64,000 nucleotides of DNA from Ottowia thiooxydans DSM 14619 (GTDB taxonomy: Bacteria; Pseudomonadota; Gammaproteobacteria; Burkholderiales; Burkholderiaceae_C): assembly GCF_000422885.1 (NCBI RefSeq), contig NZ_AUGX01000008.1, positions 248,001-312,000 of the forward strand. The letters are read 5' to 3'. The notes under the pieces were generated by a model. It did not search any database. It saw nothing but the letters and a program-made list of their open reading frames with translations, and had not been told where the DNA came from. This document shows positions 32,846 through 42,012 of the stretch, piece by piece (position 1 is the stretch's first letter; every line of letters starts with the position of its first letter). The position numbers and the translations under genes were made by a program.

Positions 32846-34548
32846 TCTACCTTGTTGCTGCACTAGCCGGCCTGGCTGGCATTCTCTTCGGGTTCGACGA
32901 AGGCATCATCGCCGGTGCCCTTGGCCCGCTACGGGGGGCATTCACCATCAGCCCCCTGGATGAAGGCCTGATGACGGCTGCCGTTCCGCTGGGCGCACTC
33001 TTTGGGGCCATGTTAGCTGGCCGCGCGGCCGAACGTTATGGCCGCCGCGCCATGCTGATGGCTGCAGGCATTCTGTTTACCCTGGGCGCTGTCGGAGCCA
33101 GCATGATCACAGCCATCTGGATGCTGAGCGCAGCCCGGCTCGCTCTGGGCGTGGCTGTTGGCATAGCCGCCATGGTGGCGCCGCTGTATATCTCGGAAAG
33201 CGCTCCACCAGCGAAACGCGGCGTACTGGTGGCGGTGTACCAGTTGGCCATCACCTTAGGGATCTTGCTGGCCTACCTCGCTAACTTCGGCCTGGGCGAT
33301 GCTTGGCGCAGCATGTTCCTCTTGGGTGCGTTGCCAGGCATAGCCCTGTTCGTGGGGATGTTCTTCATGCGCGACACGCCGCGCTGGTTGCAAGCGCGCG
33401 GTCGAACCGGAGAAGCGCGGGCCGCCTTGGCTCGCTTGCACGGACTCCCGCCAAGTGATGCTCGCATTGATGCGGAGTTGGCTCAGATCGCTCAGGCAGG
33501 GCAGACCGAATCCCGTGATGTGGCGCGCTGGCGTGAACTCGCCGCGCCAGCCGTGCGCCCCGCACTCATCGTAGCCATGGGCTTGTTCCTGCTACAGCAG
33601 CTCAGCGGTATCAATGCTGTCATCTATTACGCCCCCACGGTCTTCAAGGAAGCTGGATTTGACTCCCACTCTACGGGTCTGATGGCCACCATTGGCATAG
33701 GCATCGTGAACGTGCTGATGACAGTCGTCGGCATGCTGCTGATCGATCGCATAGGCCGACGCCGTCTGCTGGCAGTGGGCTTCGTGGGAACGGCCGTCAG
33801 CCTGAGCATGATCTCCATTGGCGCGATGACCGAAAGCCAATCGCTGGATGTTGTCGCCACTATCGGCTTGGTGCTCTACATTGCCGCTTTTGCCGTCAGT
33901 CTGGGCGCTCTGCCTTGGGTCATGATGGCCGAAGTCTTTCCCAGACGCGTGCGCAGCCTGGGCATGAGCGCTGCCACGTTGGCCAATTGGGGCCTGAACT
34001 TCCTGGTGGTGTTCCTTTTTCCGGTGTTGATCGCCACCATCGGTTTGGGCGGTGTGTTCGCGGTGTTCGCACTCGCTTGCCTGACTGGCATCTGGTTCAC
34101 CCTGCGCTACGTTCCAGAGACCAGCGGCGTTCCATTGGAAGTGATTGAAGCGCATCTGCTCTCAGGCTTGCCCTTTCACCAGTTGCGCCCTGAATCAGCT
34201 GGCCGCCCGAACGCTGCAGCGGCCGAGGCCAGCCTCGCGCTCCCTCGGGAAAAAACCGGTGCGCTGGTTGCAGCGATCGTGATGCACAACCCCTACCGCA
34301 GCACACTCACACCGATGCTGCCGCGCATTGCGGAACTGGCCTACGAAAATCACCAGATTCGGACCGCCTTGTATGCCATTTGGCAAGACAGTGCGTTCGC
34401 GCGCACAGGCACCCTGCGCGCCTCTGACCTTAGCGCTCACAAGGGAACGATCTGGCGGTTCCTGGAACATATCCATTACGCTTCGCCAGAGTTCCTGGCC
34501 TCCGTCCGAGAAGGTGGCGCCACGCCTGGGAATCCCAATGCACACTGA
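32842..34548 (+). CDS. MFS sugar porter 2 with an extra C-terminal domain
   Basis: 568 residues. Residues 1-445 are a 12-helix sugar porter: G-F-D-E-G near 18, R-x-G-R-R loops, Q-Q-L-S-G-I-N in helix 7 (the hexose-type motif), D-R-I-G-R-R, and P-E-T-S-G. About 110 more residues follow, hydrophilic and helical (from G-L-P-F-H-Q-L-R to the end), with no membrane segment. I do not recognise this part; it is not present in porter 1. Overlaps the aminotransferase by four bases and the GMC gene by eleven, so the three genes are one translation unit. Confidence 0.9.
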   Translation: MIYLVAALAGLAGILFGFDEGIIAGALGPLRGAFTISPLDEGLMTAAVPLGALFGAMLAGRAAERYGRRAMLMAAGILFTLGAVGASMITAIWMLSAARLALGVAVGIAAMVAPLYISESAPPAKRGVLVAVYQLAITLGILLAYLANFGLGDAWRSMFLLGALPGIALFVGMFFMRDTPRWLQARGRTGEARAALARLHGLPPSDARIDAELAQIAQAGQTESRDVARWRELAAPAVRPALIVAMGLFLLQQLSGINAVIYYAPTVFKEAGFDSHSTGLMATIGIGIVNVLMTVVGMLLIDRIGRRRLLAVGFVGTAVSLSMISIGAMTESQSLDVVATIGLVLYIAAFAVSLGALPWVMMAEVFPRRVRSLGMSAATLANWGLNFLVVFLFPVLIATIGLGGVFAVFALACLTGIWFTLRYVPETSGVPLEVIEAHLLSGLPFHQLRPESAGRPNAAAAEASLALPREKTGALVAAIVMHNPYRSTLTPMLPRIAELAYENHQIRTALYAIWQDSAFARTGTLRASDLSAHKGTIWRFLEHIHYASPEFLASVREGGATPGNPNAH

Positions 34549-36160
34549 TTTCGACTGCGAAGTTTGCGTCGTCGGTACGGGTGCCGGTGGCGGCATACTG
34601 GCACACGCGCTAGCCCAGGCGGGCGTGAACGTGATCTCACTGGAGCAAGGCCCCGCTCTCCCCAAAGACCAGTTCACCCGGGTCACGCCCTCCCTGCCCC
34701 GCGAGAGTTTCGGCATTGGCCCCAACACATCATGGCCATCTGATCCACACGACAACCTGTTCATTCACCCTCTTTTTGCGGATGGTCGCCACGGTGCGAC
34801 AGCACGTTCACCGGGCACATTCCAGCACTTTCAGGTGCTGGCGCTCGATGGCCTGCAAAACCTGTGGAACGGCGTGAGCGTGCGCTTCTCCCCGCAAGAC
34901 CTCGCGGCCTGGCCTGTGGACTATGAAACGCTGGCGCCACACTACAGCGCGGTAGAGCGTCGAATCACGGTCTGCGGAACACGGGAAGGAATCCCCGCAT
35001 TACCCGACGGTGAGTTCATTCCCCCAAAGCCCCTGCGGCCCGCCGACCAGCTCATCGTCGATGCGGTGCGCCGCCTCGATGAGCCTGATGCCTATGCCAT
35101 CCCCAATCGGAAAGCCATCAACACGATAGCCGGTACACCCCAGTCTTGCATCTCCACCGGCATCTGCACTTCAGGCTGCAGCGTCCATGCCGTCTACAAG
35201 TTCTCCACCCGGTTGCTTCCGGAAATCGCGAACCGATCCAACTACCAATTGCGTACGGGCGCCAAGGTGCTGCACCTGCTCACGCAGCCCGAAGAAGGTA
35301 GTGAAAGCCGAATCACAGGCGTAGAGTATCTGGATACCGCCACCCAAACTCGCCACATCATTCGAGCGAAGTACGTGGTGTTGGCCGCGGGTGCCGTCGA
35401 GACGCCACGCATCCTGTTCAATTCAGCAGATGAACATCACCCGGGCGGCCTCGCCAACCCACATGATCAATTGGGAAGGCGGCTGCAAGACAACCCTAAA
35501 GTCGTGCTGTCCACTTCGTTATACCGTCTGTGGGGTAAGCAGCGCGACTATGACATTGGCTACGGTGACTTGCTCATCCTCATGGCCAACGGAAGTCTGC
35601 CTGACGGCAGCCGCTTCCCCTTCATCGGCCATGCCATTCACGGGCTACCCGAGGTACCTCACTATGCCGAAGCCATGGGACCGCTGCCTGCAGCCGTCAA
35701 GAAGCGGCTGGCCCGGACGATGTTCCACAGCTATGTGACGCTTGGCCTGTTCTGCGCCGGGGAGCCTGAGAAGAAAAATCGAGTTCGCCCCGGTGACACC
35801 CAGGATGTGCACGGCGCCCGCCAGGTCGCCATAGACTTCACTATCCCTACTTCTGCCCATCACCAGATGGATGCCATGACCGCCTGGGGACAGCGCGTGT
35901 TGCGTAGCGCCTCTGGCACGCAATACCATATCACCCGAGACAACAGCGGCACGGGCATTCACTATGCAGGTACCACCGCCATGTCAAACGACGCGCGTTC
36001 AGGCGTGGTGGACGCCAACCTCAAGGCCCATGACCTGGACAACCTATACATTTGTGATGGTGGGGTCATCCCCGTATTGCCAGATAAGCACCTGACGCTC
36101 ACCATCATGGCGTTGGCAGATCGGCTTAGTGGACACCTAGCCAAGCGCCTGGGCAAATGA
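34538..36160 (+). CDS. GMC-family FAD oxidoreductase
   Basis: 540 residues from the ATG at 34538. The FAD fold starts at V-V-G-T-G-A-G-G-G near residue 12, and the C-terminal GMC catalytic pair appears to be H475 (G-T-G-I-H-Y-A-G-T) and H518 (D-K-H-L-T-L-T-I-M-A-L-A). A cysteine-bearing segment G-I-C-T-S-G-C-S is near 210. It groups by look with sugar dehydrogenases of the gluconate-2-dehydrogenase flavoprotein type, but there is no signal peptide and no cytochrome or small subunit next to it, so it is probably cytoplasmic. Last gene of the aminotransferase-porter-GMC operon. Confidence 0.88.
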   Translation: MHTDFDCEVCVVGTGAGGGILAHALAQAGVNVISLEQGPALPKDQFTRVTPSLPRESFGIGPNTSWPSDPHDNLFIHPLFADGRHGATARSPGTFQHFQVLALDGLQNLWNGVSVRFSPQDLAAWPVDYETLAPHYSAVERRITVCGTREGIPALPDGEFIPPKPLRPADQLIVDAVRRLDEPDAYAIPNRKAINTIAGTPQSCISTGICTSGCSVHAVYKFSTRLLPEIANRSNYQLRTGAKVLHLLTQPEEGSESRITGVEYLDTATQTRHIIRAKYVVLAAGAVETPRILFNSADEHHPGGLANPHDQLGRRLQDNPKVVLSTSLYRLWGKQRDYDIGYGDLLILMANGSLPDGSRFPFIGHAIHGLPEVPHYAEAMGPLPAAVKKRLARTMFHSYVTLGLFCAGEPEKKNRVRPGDTQDVHGARQVAIDFTIPTSAHHQMDAMTAWGQRVLRSASGTQYHITRDNSGTGIHYAGTTAMSNDARSGVVDANLKAHDLDNLYICDGGVIPVLPDKHLTLTIMALADRLSGHLAKRLGK

Positions 36161-36253
36161 TCTCCTCACGCATTGAAATATGCGGTGAGCGACGAGATAG
36201 ATGCAACCCTCAAGGAGGCTGGCGGATGTAGAGCGAAACCCGATCTACTCCGC

Positions 36254-37714
36254 TCAACGACGCCAAAACTGTGGCGTAAAGAGCACCAGCACTGACAGCA
36301 ATTCCAGCCTCCCCAAAAGCATGGCGAGGCTGCAGATCCAGATCTGGATCTCGTTCAACGAACCGAAGTTTCCTGCCGGGCCCACCTTACCCATACCTGG
36401 CCCGATGTTGTTCAGGCAACCGATCACGGCCGTAAAAGCGGTGACCACATCAAGGCCTGTAGCCAACATCATCAAGGTCAGCCCCACCATCACCGCCCCG
36501 TAGATCAGCATAAAGGCCATGACCGCGCTGATCACGTCTTGCGGAACGGCCATTCGGCCCAGTGCCACCGGATGGACCACTCGTGGATGAATGATCCTTA
36601 GCAACTCTCGCTGCGCCACGCGTACCAACACCAACATCCGCACCATCTTGATGCCGCCTCCGGTAGAGCCGGCGCATGAAACGAAACAACCCAGAAACAG
36701 CAATAGAACTGGCACGAACGTCGGCCATAGCAGATAGTCTGTCGTCGCATACCCTGTCGTCGTGCTCACGGACACCACCTGGAACGCCGCCTGCCGAAGC
36801 GCCGTTTCAAACTCCGGATAGACCGAGCTGCCCATCAGCATCAGGGTGATCACCACCGTGGCCAGCAGCATCACGCTGAAATACGCACGCACCTCGGTAT
36901 CGTGAGCTACCGGCGCAAGGGAGCGTTGCTGCCACAAAACGAAATAGCGCGCAAAACTGATGCCTGACAGCGCCATGAACAACACCGCCGTCCATTCTAG
37001 TTGCGCTGAATTCCAGAAACCGAAACTTTGATCGTGCGACGAGAGACCGCCCAAACCCACCGTAGTGCACATGTGCATGAACGCGTCTGGCCAGCTCATC
37101 CCGCCGGCACGGTAGGCCAGGAGGCAAGCTACAGACAGAACGAAATACACCCCCCACAGGCCGCGAGCCGTTTCCGCCACTCGTGGTGTCAGACGCTGCT
37201 CCTTCATAGGGCCTGGCATCTCGGCCTTATACAGCTGCATGCCCCCCAGACCTAAAAACGGCAGGATGGCCACCGCCAGCAGCATGATGCCCAGGCCTCC
37301 GACCAATTGCAGGAAGCAACGCCAGATATTGACAGACGTGGCCAGCAGGTCGACCCCCGCCAACGTGGTGGCGCCGGTGGCGGAGAGGCCGCTCATGGCC
37401 TCAAAGTACGCATCCGTCCATGAGATGCCGTTCACCACAAACATCAGCGGCAGCGCGGCGTAGGCCGGGAGCACCACCCAGACGAGGGTCACAAGCAAAA
37501 AGCCATCTCGCGCAGATAGCTCCCCATGCGACTTACGGTTGCGCTCCCACAGCCAGGCCCCCGTAGCGAGCGTGAACAGAAAGCACCACGTCCATACGCT
37601 CCAATTGCGCCCATCTTCCCCAAACCAATCCCAGGCCGCCGGCACCAGAAAGGCGAACGAGAAACCCATGATGACCCATGACAGCACGAGGAAAGTGGCA
37701 GAAAAGCGCTTCAT
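36254..37714 (-). CDS. trkH: Potassium uptake protein TrkH
   Basis: 486 residues, integral membrane, eight membrane helices with four selectivity-filter loops; S-A-T-G-A-T near 95, T-V-G-L-G-G near 215, S-T-T-G-Y near 315 and L-N-N-I-G-P-G near 430 are the filter glycines. C-A-G-S-T-G-G-G-I-K is the intramembrane loop. It forms the K+ channel part of the Trk system with TrkA. trkA lies upstream on the same strand, 82 bases apart. Confidence 0.95.
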   Translation of the reverse strand: MKRFSATFLVLSWVIMGFSFAFLVPAAWDWFGEDGRNWSVWTWCFLFTLATGAWLWERNRKSHGELSARDGFLLVTLVWVVLPAYAALPLMFVVNGISWTDAYFEAMSGLSATGATTLAGVDLLATSVNIWRCFLQLVGGLGIMLLAVAILPFLGLGGMQLYKAEMPGPMKEQRLTPRVAETARGLWGVYFVLSVACLLAYRAGGMSWPDAFMHMCTTVGLGGLSSHDQSFGFWNSAQLEWTAVLFMALSGISFARYFVLWQQRSLAPVAHDTEVRAYFSVMLLATVVITLMLMGSSVYPEFETALRQAAFQVVSVSTTTGYATTDYLLWPTFVPVLLLFLGCFVSCAGSTGGGIKMVRMLVLVRVAQRELLRIIHPRVVHPVALGRMAVPQDVISAVMAFMLIYGAVMVGLTLMMLATGLDVVTAFTAVIGCLNNIGPGMGKVGPAGNFGSLNEIQIWICSLAMLLGRLELLSVLVLFTPQFWRR

Positions 37715-37796
37715 TTTTGTTGTTCGACGTGGGGCCTGGTTCGTGCACTTCTTGCGCGCTCAAGTCCTGTGAGTGTTGGACGCGAAATTCAGTCTC

Positions 37797-39185
37797 TTAA
37801 AAAAATGTAGCTCGCACCTGGAACAGCTTCTCTACTTCCCGCACCATACGTTTGTGAGGCAGGAAGATGATGACGTGGTCGTCAGACTCGATCATGGTTT
37901 CGTCACTTGCCATCAGTACCCGCGCCTCACCATCTTGCCCTCGTACGAGAGCGCCAATGCGCACGCCGGCAGGCAGCTTGATGTCTCCAATGCGCCGCCC
38001 CACCAACCGAGATGTTTTTGCATCTCCATGGGCAATGCCTTCGAGCGCTTCCGCGGTACCACTGCGCAGACTATGCACCGCCGCAACCGCGCCCCGCCGT
38101 ACGTGCATCAGCAGCTCACCAATGACTGCATGTGAAGGCGAAATGGCGATATCGATGGTGCTTCCCTGCATCATGTCCGCGTAAGCGCGGCGGTTGATCA
38201 GCGCCATCACTCGGCGCGCGCCCATACGTTTGGCCAGCATGGCCGACATGATGTTGTCTTCGTCGTCACTGGTGAGCGCGATGAACAAATCCATATCACC
38301 CACGTTTTCCTCCTCAAGAAGGTCTTCGTCGGCCCCATCGCCTTCCAACACGAGCATCTCCGGGGGGAGCTGCCCGGACAGATATTCGGCCCGCTTGCGG
38401 TTGGACTCGATGATCTTGACCTGACACACGCCGGTCAGGCTGCGGGCCAAACGCAGGCCCACTTTACCGCCGCCCACGATCATCACCCGGCGCACCGGTC
38501 GGTCAGGGTTGCCAATGGCCTGCAGCGCCTGTCGTACCTGTTCACGCGCCACCAGCACATAAATTTCATCGCCGGGCTGGACACGGGTGTCACCTTCTAC
38601 GGGAAGTGCTTCATCTTGCCGGTAGATCGCGACAATGCGCAGCGGCACATCCGGATTTTCTGCGCGGAAATCTGCAATGGAATGATTGGCCAGCCGGCTA
38701 CCTGGGGCCACGCGAACTGCCACCAGATGAGCCTGCCCCTGTGAAAACTTCACCACCTGCAAGGCCCCGGGGTACTCAATCAACAGCTGCACATAGCGCG
38801 TGACCGTGGCCTCCGGGCAAATGACCTTGTCGACCGCAAAACCGGTCTTGTCCAGCAACTTGTCACCTTGCGGGAACTCGGGCGAACGCAAGCGCGCAAT
38901 GGTGGTGGGGATACCGAAGACATCGTGCGCGATCTTGCAGGCGACCAGGTTGGTTTCGTCCATTGCGGTGCAAGCGATGAACATATCGCAATCTTCCGCC
39001 CCCGCGCCGCGCAACACCGAAGGCTGGATACCGTTGCCAGCCACTCCACGCAGCTCAAGCCGCGCTTCCAGATCGCGAAGGCGCTCTGGGTCGGTATCAA
39101 TCACCGTGATGTCGTTTGCTTCCGTCACCAGGGTTTCTGCGACGCTTTCGCCTACACGGCCTGCGCCGAGGATGATGATTCTCAT
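37797..39185 (-). CDS. trkA: Trk system potassium uptake protein TrkA
   Basis: 462 residues from the ATG at 39185 (M-R-I-I-I-L-G-A-G-R-V-G-E-S), the standard TrkA start. Two tandem units of RCK_N (NAD-binding, G-A-G-R-V-G at 7 and G-G-G-K-V-G at about 240) plus RCK_C. Peripheral cytoplasmic regulator that gates TrkH in response to NAD(H) or ATP/ADP. Complete. Confidence 0.96.
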   Translation of the reverse strand: MRIIILGAGRVGESVAETLVTEANDITVIDTDPERLRDLEARLELRGVAGNGIQPSVLRGAGAEDCDMFIACTAMDETNLVACKIAHDVFGIPTTIARLRSPEFPQGDKLLDKTGFAVDKVICPEATVTRYVQLLIEYPGALQVVKFSQGQAHLVAVRVAPGSRLANHSIADFRAENPDVPLRIVAIYRQDEALPVEGDTRVQPGDEIYVLVAREQVRQALQAIGNPDRPVRRVMIVGGGKVGLRLARSLTGVCQVKIIESNRKRAEYLSGQLPPEMLVLEGDGADEDLLEEENVGDMDLFIALTSDDEDNIMSAMLAKRMGARRVMALINRRAYADMMQGSTIDIAISPSHAVIGELLMHVRRGAVAAVHSLRSGTAEALEGIAHGDAKTSRLVGRRIGDIKLPAGVRIGALVRGQDGEARVLMASDETMIESDDHVIIFLPHKRMVREVEKLFQVRATFF

Positions 39186-39266
39186 GAGTCGCGTTCCGTT
39201 ATTTACCGATACTAGCTTGGCCAACCCCCATATTGGTGGCTTCTCTTCGCGCGTCTGTGAAATCCT

Positions 39267-39704
39267 TCAATAAAGCGTACCGTCCAGGTAGAACCAGCGC
39301 ATCTGCCCGGCGGGATCTGCCTCGCGCTTGAAACGGCTTAATTCGTGCAATCTTGTAGCCCGGCCGTGCAAGCGTGAGCGGGCCACGAACTCGACTTCGG
39401 CTTGTTGATCATCCATAGTTCTGTGCAAACGCACTTCCAGGCCAAGCCATTTGATCCCTGGCTCAAATTCGAGCGCACCGGGTCGGGTTGAAGGATGCCA
39501 GGTGGCGAGCAGATACGACGCGTCCTCGCGAACGAAAGCCGAGTACCGTGATCGCATGAGCGCCTGCGCGTCAGGCGCGGGAGCTTCAGCGAGTTGCTCT
39601 ATCCAACGGCCACAACAATCTCTGAAACTCTTACCTGCGGCATAGCCACCACAGGGACAGCTATCCCCAGTGTTAACTTTGTGTTTAGCGCTTGGATATG
39701 ACAC
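39267..39704 (-). CDS. ychJ: YchJ-family protein with SEC-C zinc motif
   Basis: 145 residues from a GTG. The N-terminus carries C-P-C-G-G-Y ... D-C-C-G, the SEC-C zinc ligands, then the UPF0225 domain with R-S-R-Y-S-A-F near 50 and T-W-H-P-S-T-R-P near 68, and W-L-G-L-E-V. The family adopts an NTF2-like fold; its role is unknown. Confidence 0.9.
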   Translation of the reverse strand: MSYPSAKHKVNTGDSCPCGGYAAGKSFRDCCGRWIEQLAEAPAPDAQALMRSRYSAFVREDASYLLATWHPSTRPGALEFEPGIKWLGLEVRLHRTMDDQQAEVEFVARSRLHGRATRLHELSRFKREADPAGQMRWFYLDGTLY

Positions 39705-39722
39705 TACCGCACCCTCGAAGCG

Positions 39723-39887
39723 ATGAGCTTCAATAATTTCACGTCATCCTTTCGAGCCGCATTGAGGCGTCATGTCCCGCACGAAACCACTCGCGCAAGC
39801 GCGTGGATTATCCACTGGCCCGAAAAAGAAGGCACCGTCATGTTCAAGGATTTTTATCACGCCACAGGAAATCTATCGCTTGCGTAG
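39723..39887 (+). CDS. Possible small ORF, 54 residues
   Basis: An ATG-started frame ([10 protein letters not shown]) between ychJ and the next gene, ending [11 protein letters not shown]. Ribosome site is weak. No family recognised. Codon use is not clearly coding. Listed because the 230-base gap has no other content; it may be spurious. Confidence 0.2.
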   Translation: MSFNNFTSSFRAALRRHVPHETTRASAWIIHWPEKEGTVMFKDFYHATGNLSLA

Positions 39888-39936
39888 CATCAAGCCTCCT
39901 TAGCCATCTACACGGCTAATGCAAGATGTACTCTCT

Positions 39937-40773
39937 TCAGGCCGCTTTCAGCGCCAATCTGTCCGAGGACCGCTCCGCAATCGATCTAAAAAGCCGTTGA
40001 CGCTGAGCCTCATACGTTTGCCGGTATGTCACCGCTTGCGTTTTGAGAAAATGCCCTTTCAGTGCCTCGAGCCTGAGCAAGACATTAAAAAAATCCTCCG
40101 CACCCTCAGAGGTGAGCGGGGCGCGCTCGAGATCTATGCCGATCTCCGCATCCATCCCTTTCATCTCCAGCAGCACGGACACCATGCGCTCCATCATGAA
40201 AATCTTCATTGGGTACTCGACCCTGCCGTGATGGAGCGTTTGGGAATTCAATCGCGCCCCCAGAACTGATCCTTTGGTTTCAGTGATTTTCAGCAGACGT
40301 TCGGTCAGCTCAAGCCATTCAACCCAAAAGCTGTACTTCGCCACGAAGTAATTTCTGAAAATAATTCGTGTCTGATCCTGAACCAGATTATTCAGATTGA
40401 TGTTTATATCAAGCGTATTCAGCGTGGTTTGCGCCAAATTTAGCAATCCGGGATGCATGATGTCACCCTGGACAAAACTATTAGGATAGCTTGCAATCTG
40501 CTCGAAGGCCGAGGAGAAGCTGATCACGTCTCCGCTGAACTGAGCAAGACGATCCTTGACCTGGCGGCCAGTCATCGCCGTTTTGCGATTAAACCAAGGG
40601 CAAAAAAATCCAATGTATTCATTATCATTGAATTTTCCGGTTCTTAAAACCTGAGAAACGGAGGCGTGCTCGAACAAATCCGGATACGCCGAATTCATAT
40701 TGTTCAGAGGAGCAAAATCGGGATCCAATAGTGCTCGTGTGGCATCGTCATGAAAAAACTGAAACAGGTGCAC
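39937..40773 (-). CDS. Conserved protein of a glycan island, paralogue A
   Basis: 278 residues from a GTG. It aligns along its whole length with the protein at 41102-41914 (shared Y-P-N-S-F, Q-G-D/E-x-x-H-P-G-L-L, N-Y-F-V-A-K-Y, M-K-I-F, A-L-K-G-H-F). No signal peptide or membrane segment. The N-Y-F-V-A-K-x-x-F-W block recalls proteins found next to glycosyltransferases in polysaccharide loci, but I do not know a named family. Divergent from paralogue B across ~330 bases. Base composition is near the window average, unlike paralogue B. Confidence 0.75.
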   Translation of the reverse strand: MHLFQFFHDDATRALLDPDFAPLNNMNSAYPDLFEHASVSQVLRTGKFNDNEYIGFFCPWFNRKTAMTGRQVKDRLAQFSGDVISFSSAFEQIASYPNSFVQGDIMHPGLLNLAQTTLNTLDININLNNLVQDQTRIIFRNYFVAKYSFWVEWLELTERLLKITETKGSVLGARLNSQTLHHGRVEYPMKIFMMERMVSVLLEMKGMDAEIGIDLERAPLTSEGAEDFFNVLLRLEALKGHFLKTQAVTYRQTYEAQRQRLFRSIAERSSDRLALKAA

Positions 40774-41101
40774 GGTGACTCTCGTTGATCCGACCTCACG
40801 CTAAGGACATACCTGAAGAATTTCAGACTAGGCGCTCGTGAGCACCATACTTGGACGCTACATGCCCACGCATGTCCCACTTGGTGGCGAAGCTCATGCC
40901 TTAGCTCTGATCAGGAAGCGATTCACTGACCAAGAGCAGCCTCTGGTTCGGCCACGATTGTCTCACTGCCCCCGCAGTTTACAAGCATTCTTGCACAGAC
41001 TCTTGTGGAAAATTCCCGTATAGTAGCCTTATCTTCTCTATGATGCCTCTCCAAATAGTCGTGACAAAGTTCCGTTGATGACCTCAGGAACTGCAAAGAA
41101 T
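40774..41101. other. Divergent region between the two paralogues
   Basis: About 330 bases, becoming AT-rich after 41000. It must hold both promoters. TATAGT at about 41018 is a possible -10 box for paralogue B without a good -35. Nothing else recognised. Confidence 0.35.
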
Positions 41102-41914
41102 ATGCGGTTATTTCAGATTTATTATAACAATGAGACTCTAGAAAGTCTCGACAATGGCTTCATACCACTCGACAATACTCAGCCAGAGCGCCCTGATTTT
41201 TATGAATATTGGCCAATTCGAACTGCACTGCTAAACCAGGAGTTTGAAGAAGAAGAATATCTGGGATTTTTCTCCCCTCGGCTGAAAGAAAAAACAAATC
41301 TAACATTCACCGACATAGAAAGAATAGTAGAAAAATCACAATCCGAGGTGATCAGTTTTTCACCTTGTTTTGAGGAGATTGCGTGCTACCCAAACAGCTT
41401 CATTCAAGGTGAAGTTGTGCACCCCGGCCTACTCAGAGTAGCTCAGGAAATATTTGACGATCTGGATGTCAAGGTCAACCTGGCCAATCTCATTCAAGAT
41501 CAGTCGAGAATAATATATAGCAATTACTTCGTTGCAAAATACAGATTTTGGAAAGAATGGCTTCAACTAACAGACCAGATTTTTAAAATATCAGAAGATT
41601 CGAAATCCACATTAGGCGATACTTTGAATTTCAACGCAAAGCATCGAACAGGCGCAAACTACGCGATGAAGATTTTCATCATAGAACGTGCCGTCTCCAT
41701 TTTGTTAGAAACCAAGAAAATAAATGCAGAAATTGGCGTGGACATGAATAACATTCCCGTCACCTGGCCCGGCGGTGAAAAATTATTTGCCACCCTCATG
41801 GATCTTGATGCGTTAAAGGGGCACTTCGTCAAGACAAAGCTCCCAGCCTATCTTCAGTTCTATGAGAAGCATCGCTGGGAAATTCTTCGGTTTCTTTCTG
41901 TCGATAAACGCTAG
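41102..41914 (+). CDS. Conserved protein of a glycan island, paralogue B (AT-rich)
   Basis: 270 residues from the ATG at 41102, chosen because it aligns with the start of paralogue A (M-R-L-F-Q / M-H-L-F-Q); a TTG at 41075 opens the frame earlier. Visibly richer in A/T and in AAA, ATA and AAT codons than its neighbours, which points to a separate origin by transfer rather than a recent local duplication of paralogue A. Contains S-F-S-P-C-F-E-E-I-A-C-Y-P-N-S-F and N-Y-F-V-A-K-Y-R-F-W. Function unknown; glycan synthesis or transfer is likely from the downstream genes. Confidence 0.8.
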   Translation: MRLFQIYYNNETLESLDNGFIPLDNTQPERPDFYEYWPIRTALLNQEFEEEEYLGFFSPRLKEKTNLTFTDIERIVEKSQSEVISFSPCFEEIACYPNSFIQGEVVHPGLLRVAQEIFDDLDVKVNLANLIQDQSRIIYSNYFVAKYRFWKEWLQLTDQIFKISEDSKSTLGDTLNFNAKHRTGANYAMKIFIIERAVSILLETKKINAEIGVDMNNIPVTWPGGEKLFATLMDLDALKGHFVKTKLPAYLQFYEKHRWEILRFLSVDKR

Positions 41915-42012
41915 CCCGGCCAGCCCTAAATGCACATTTCTGGACCATCCTTGACTCGCACTCCAATCGCGCCCGGTGGATGCATCCGTCGCGTGTCGTC
42001 AAGCTGAGTCAG

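Noticed and set aside
36161-36253. Hairpin CTCACGCAT...ATGCGGTGAG as a terminator after the GMC gene
   Set aside because: The stem has a bulge and there is no T run on either strand; too weak to call.
41005-41025. TTGTGG / TATAGT promoter for paralogue B
   Set aside because: The spacing between the boxes is only about ten bases; no acceptable -35 at 16-18 bases.
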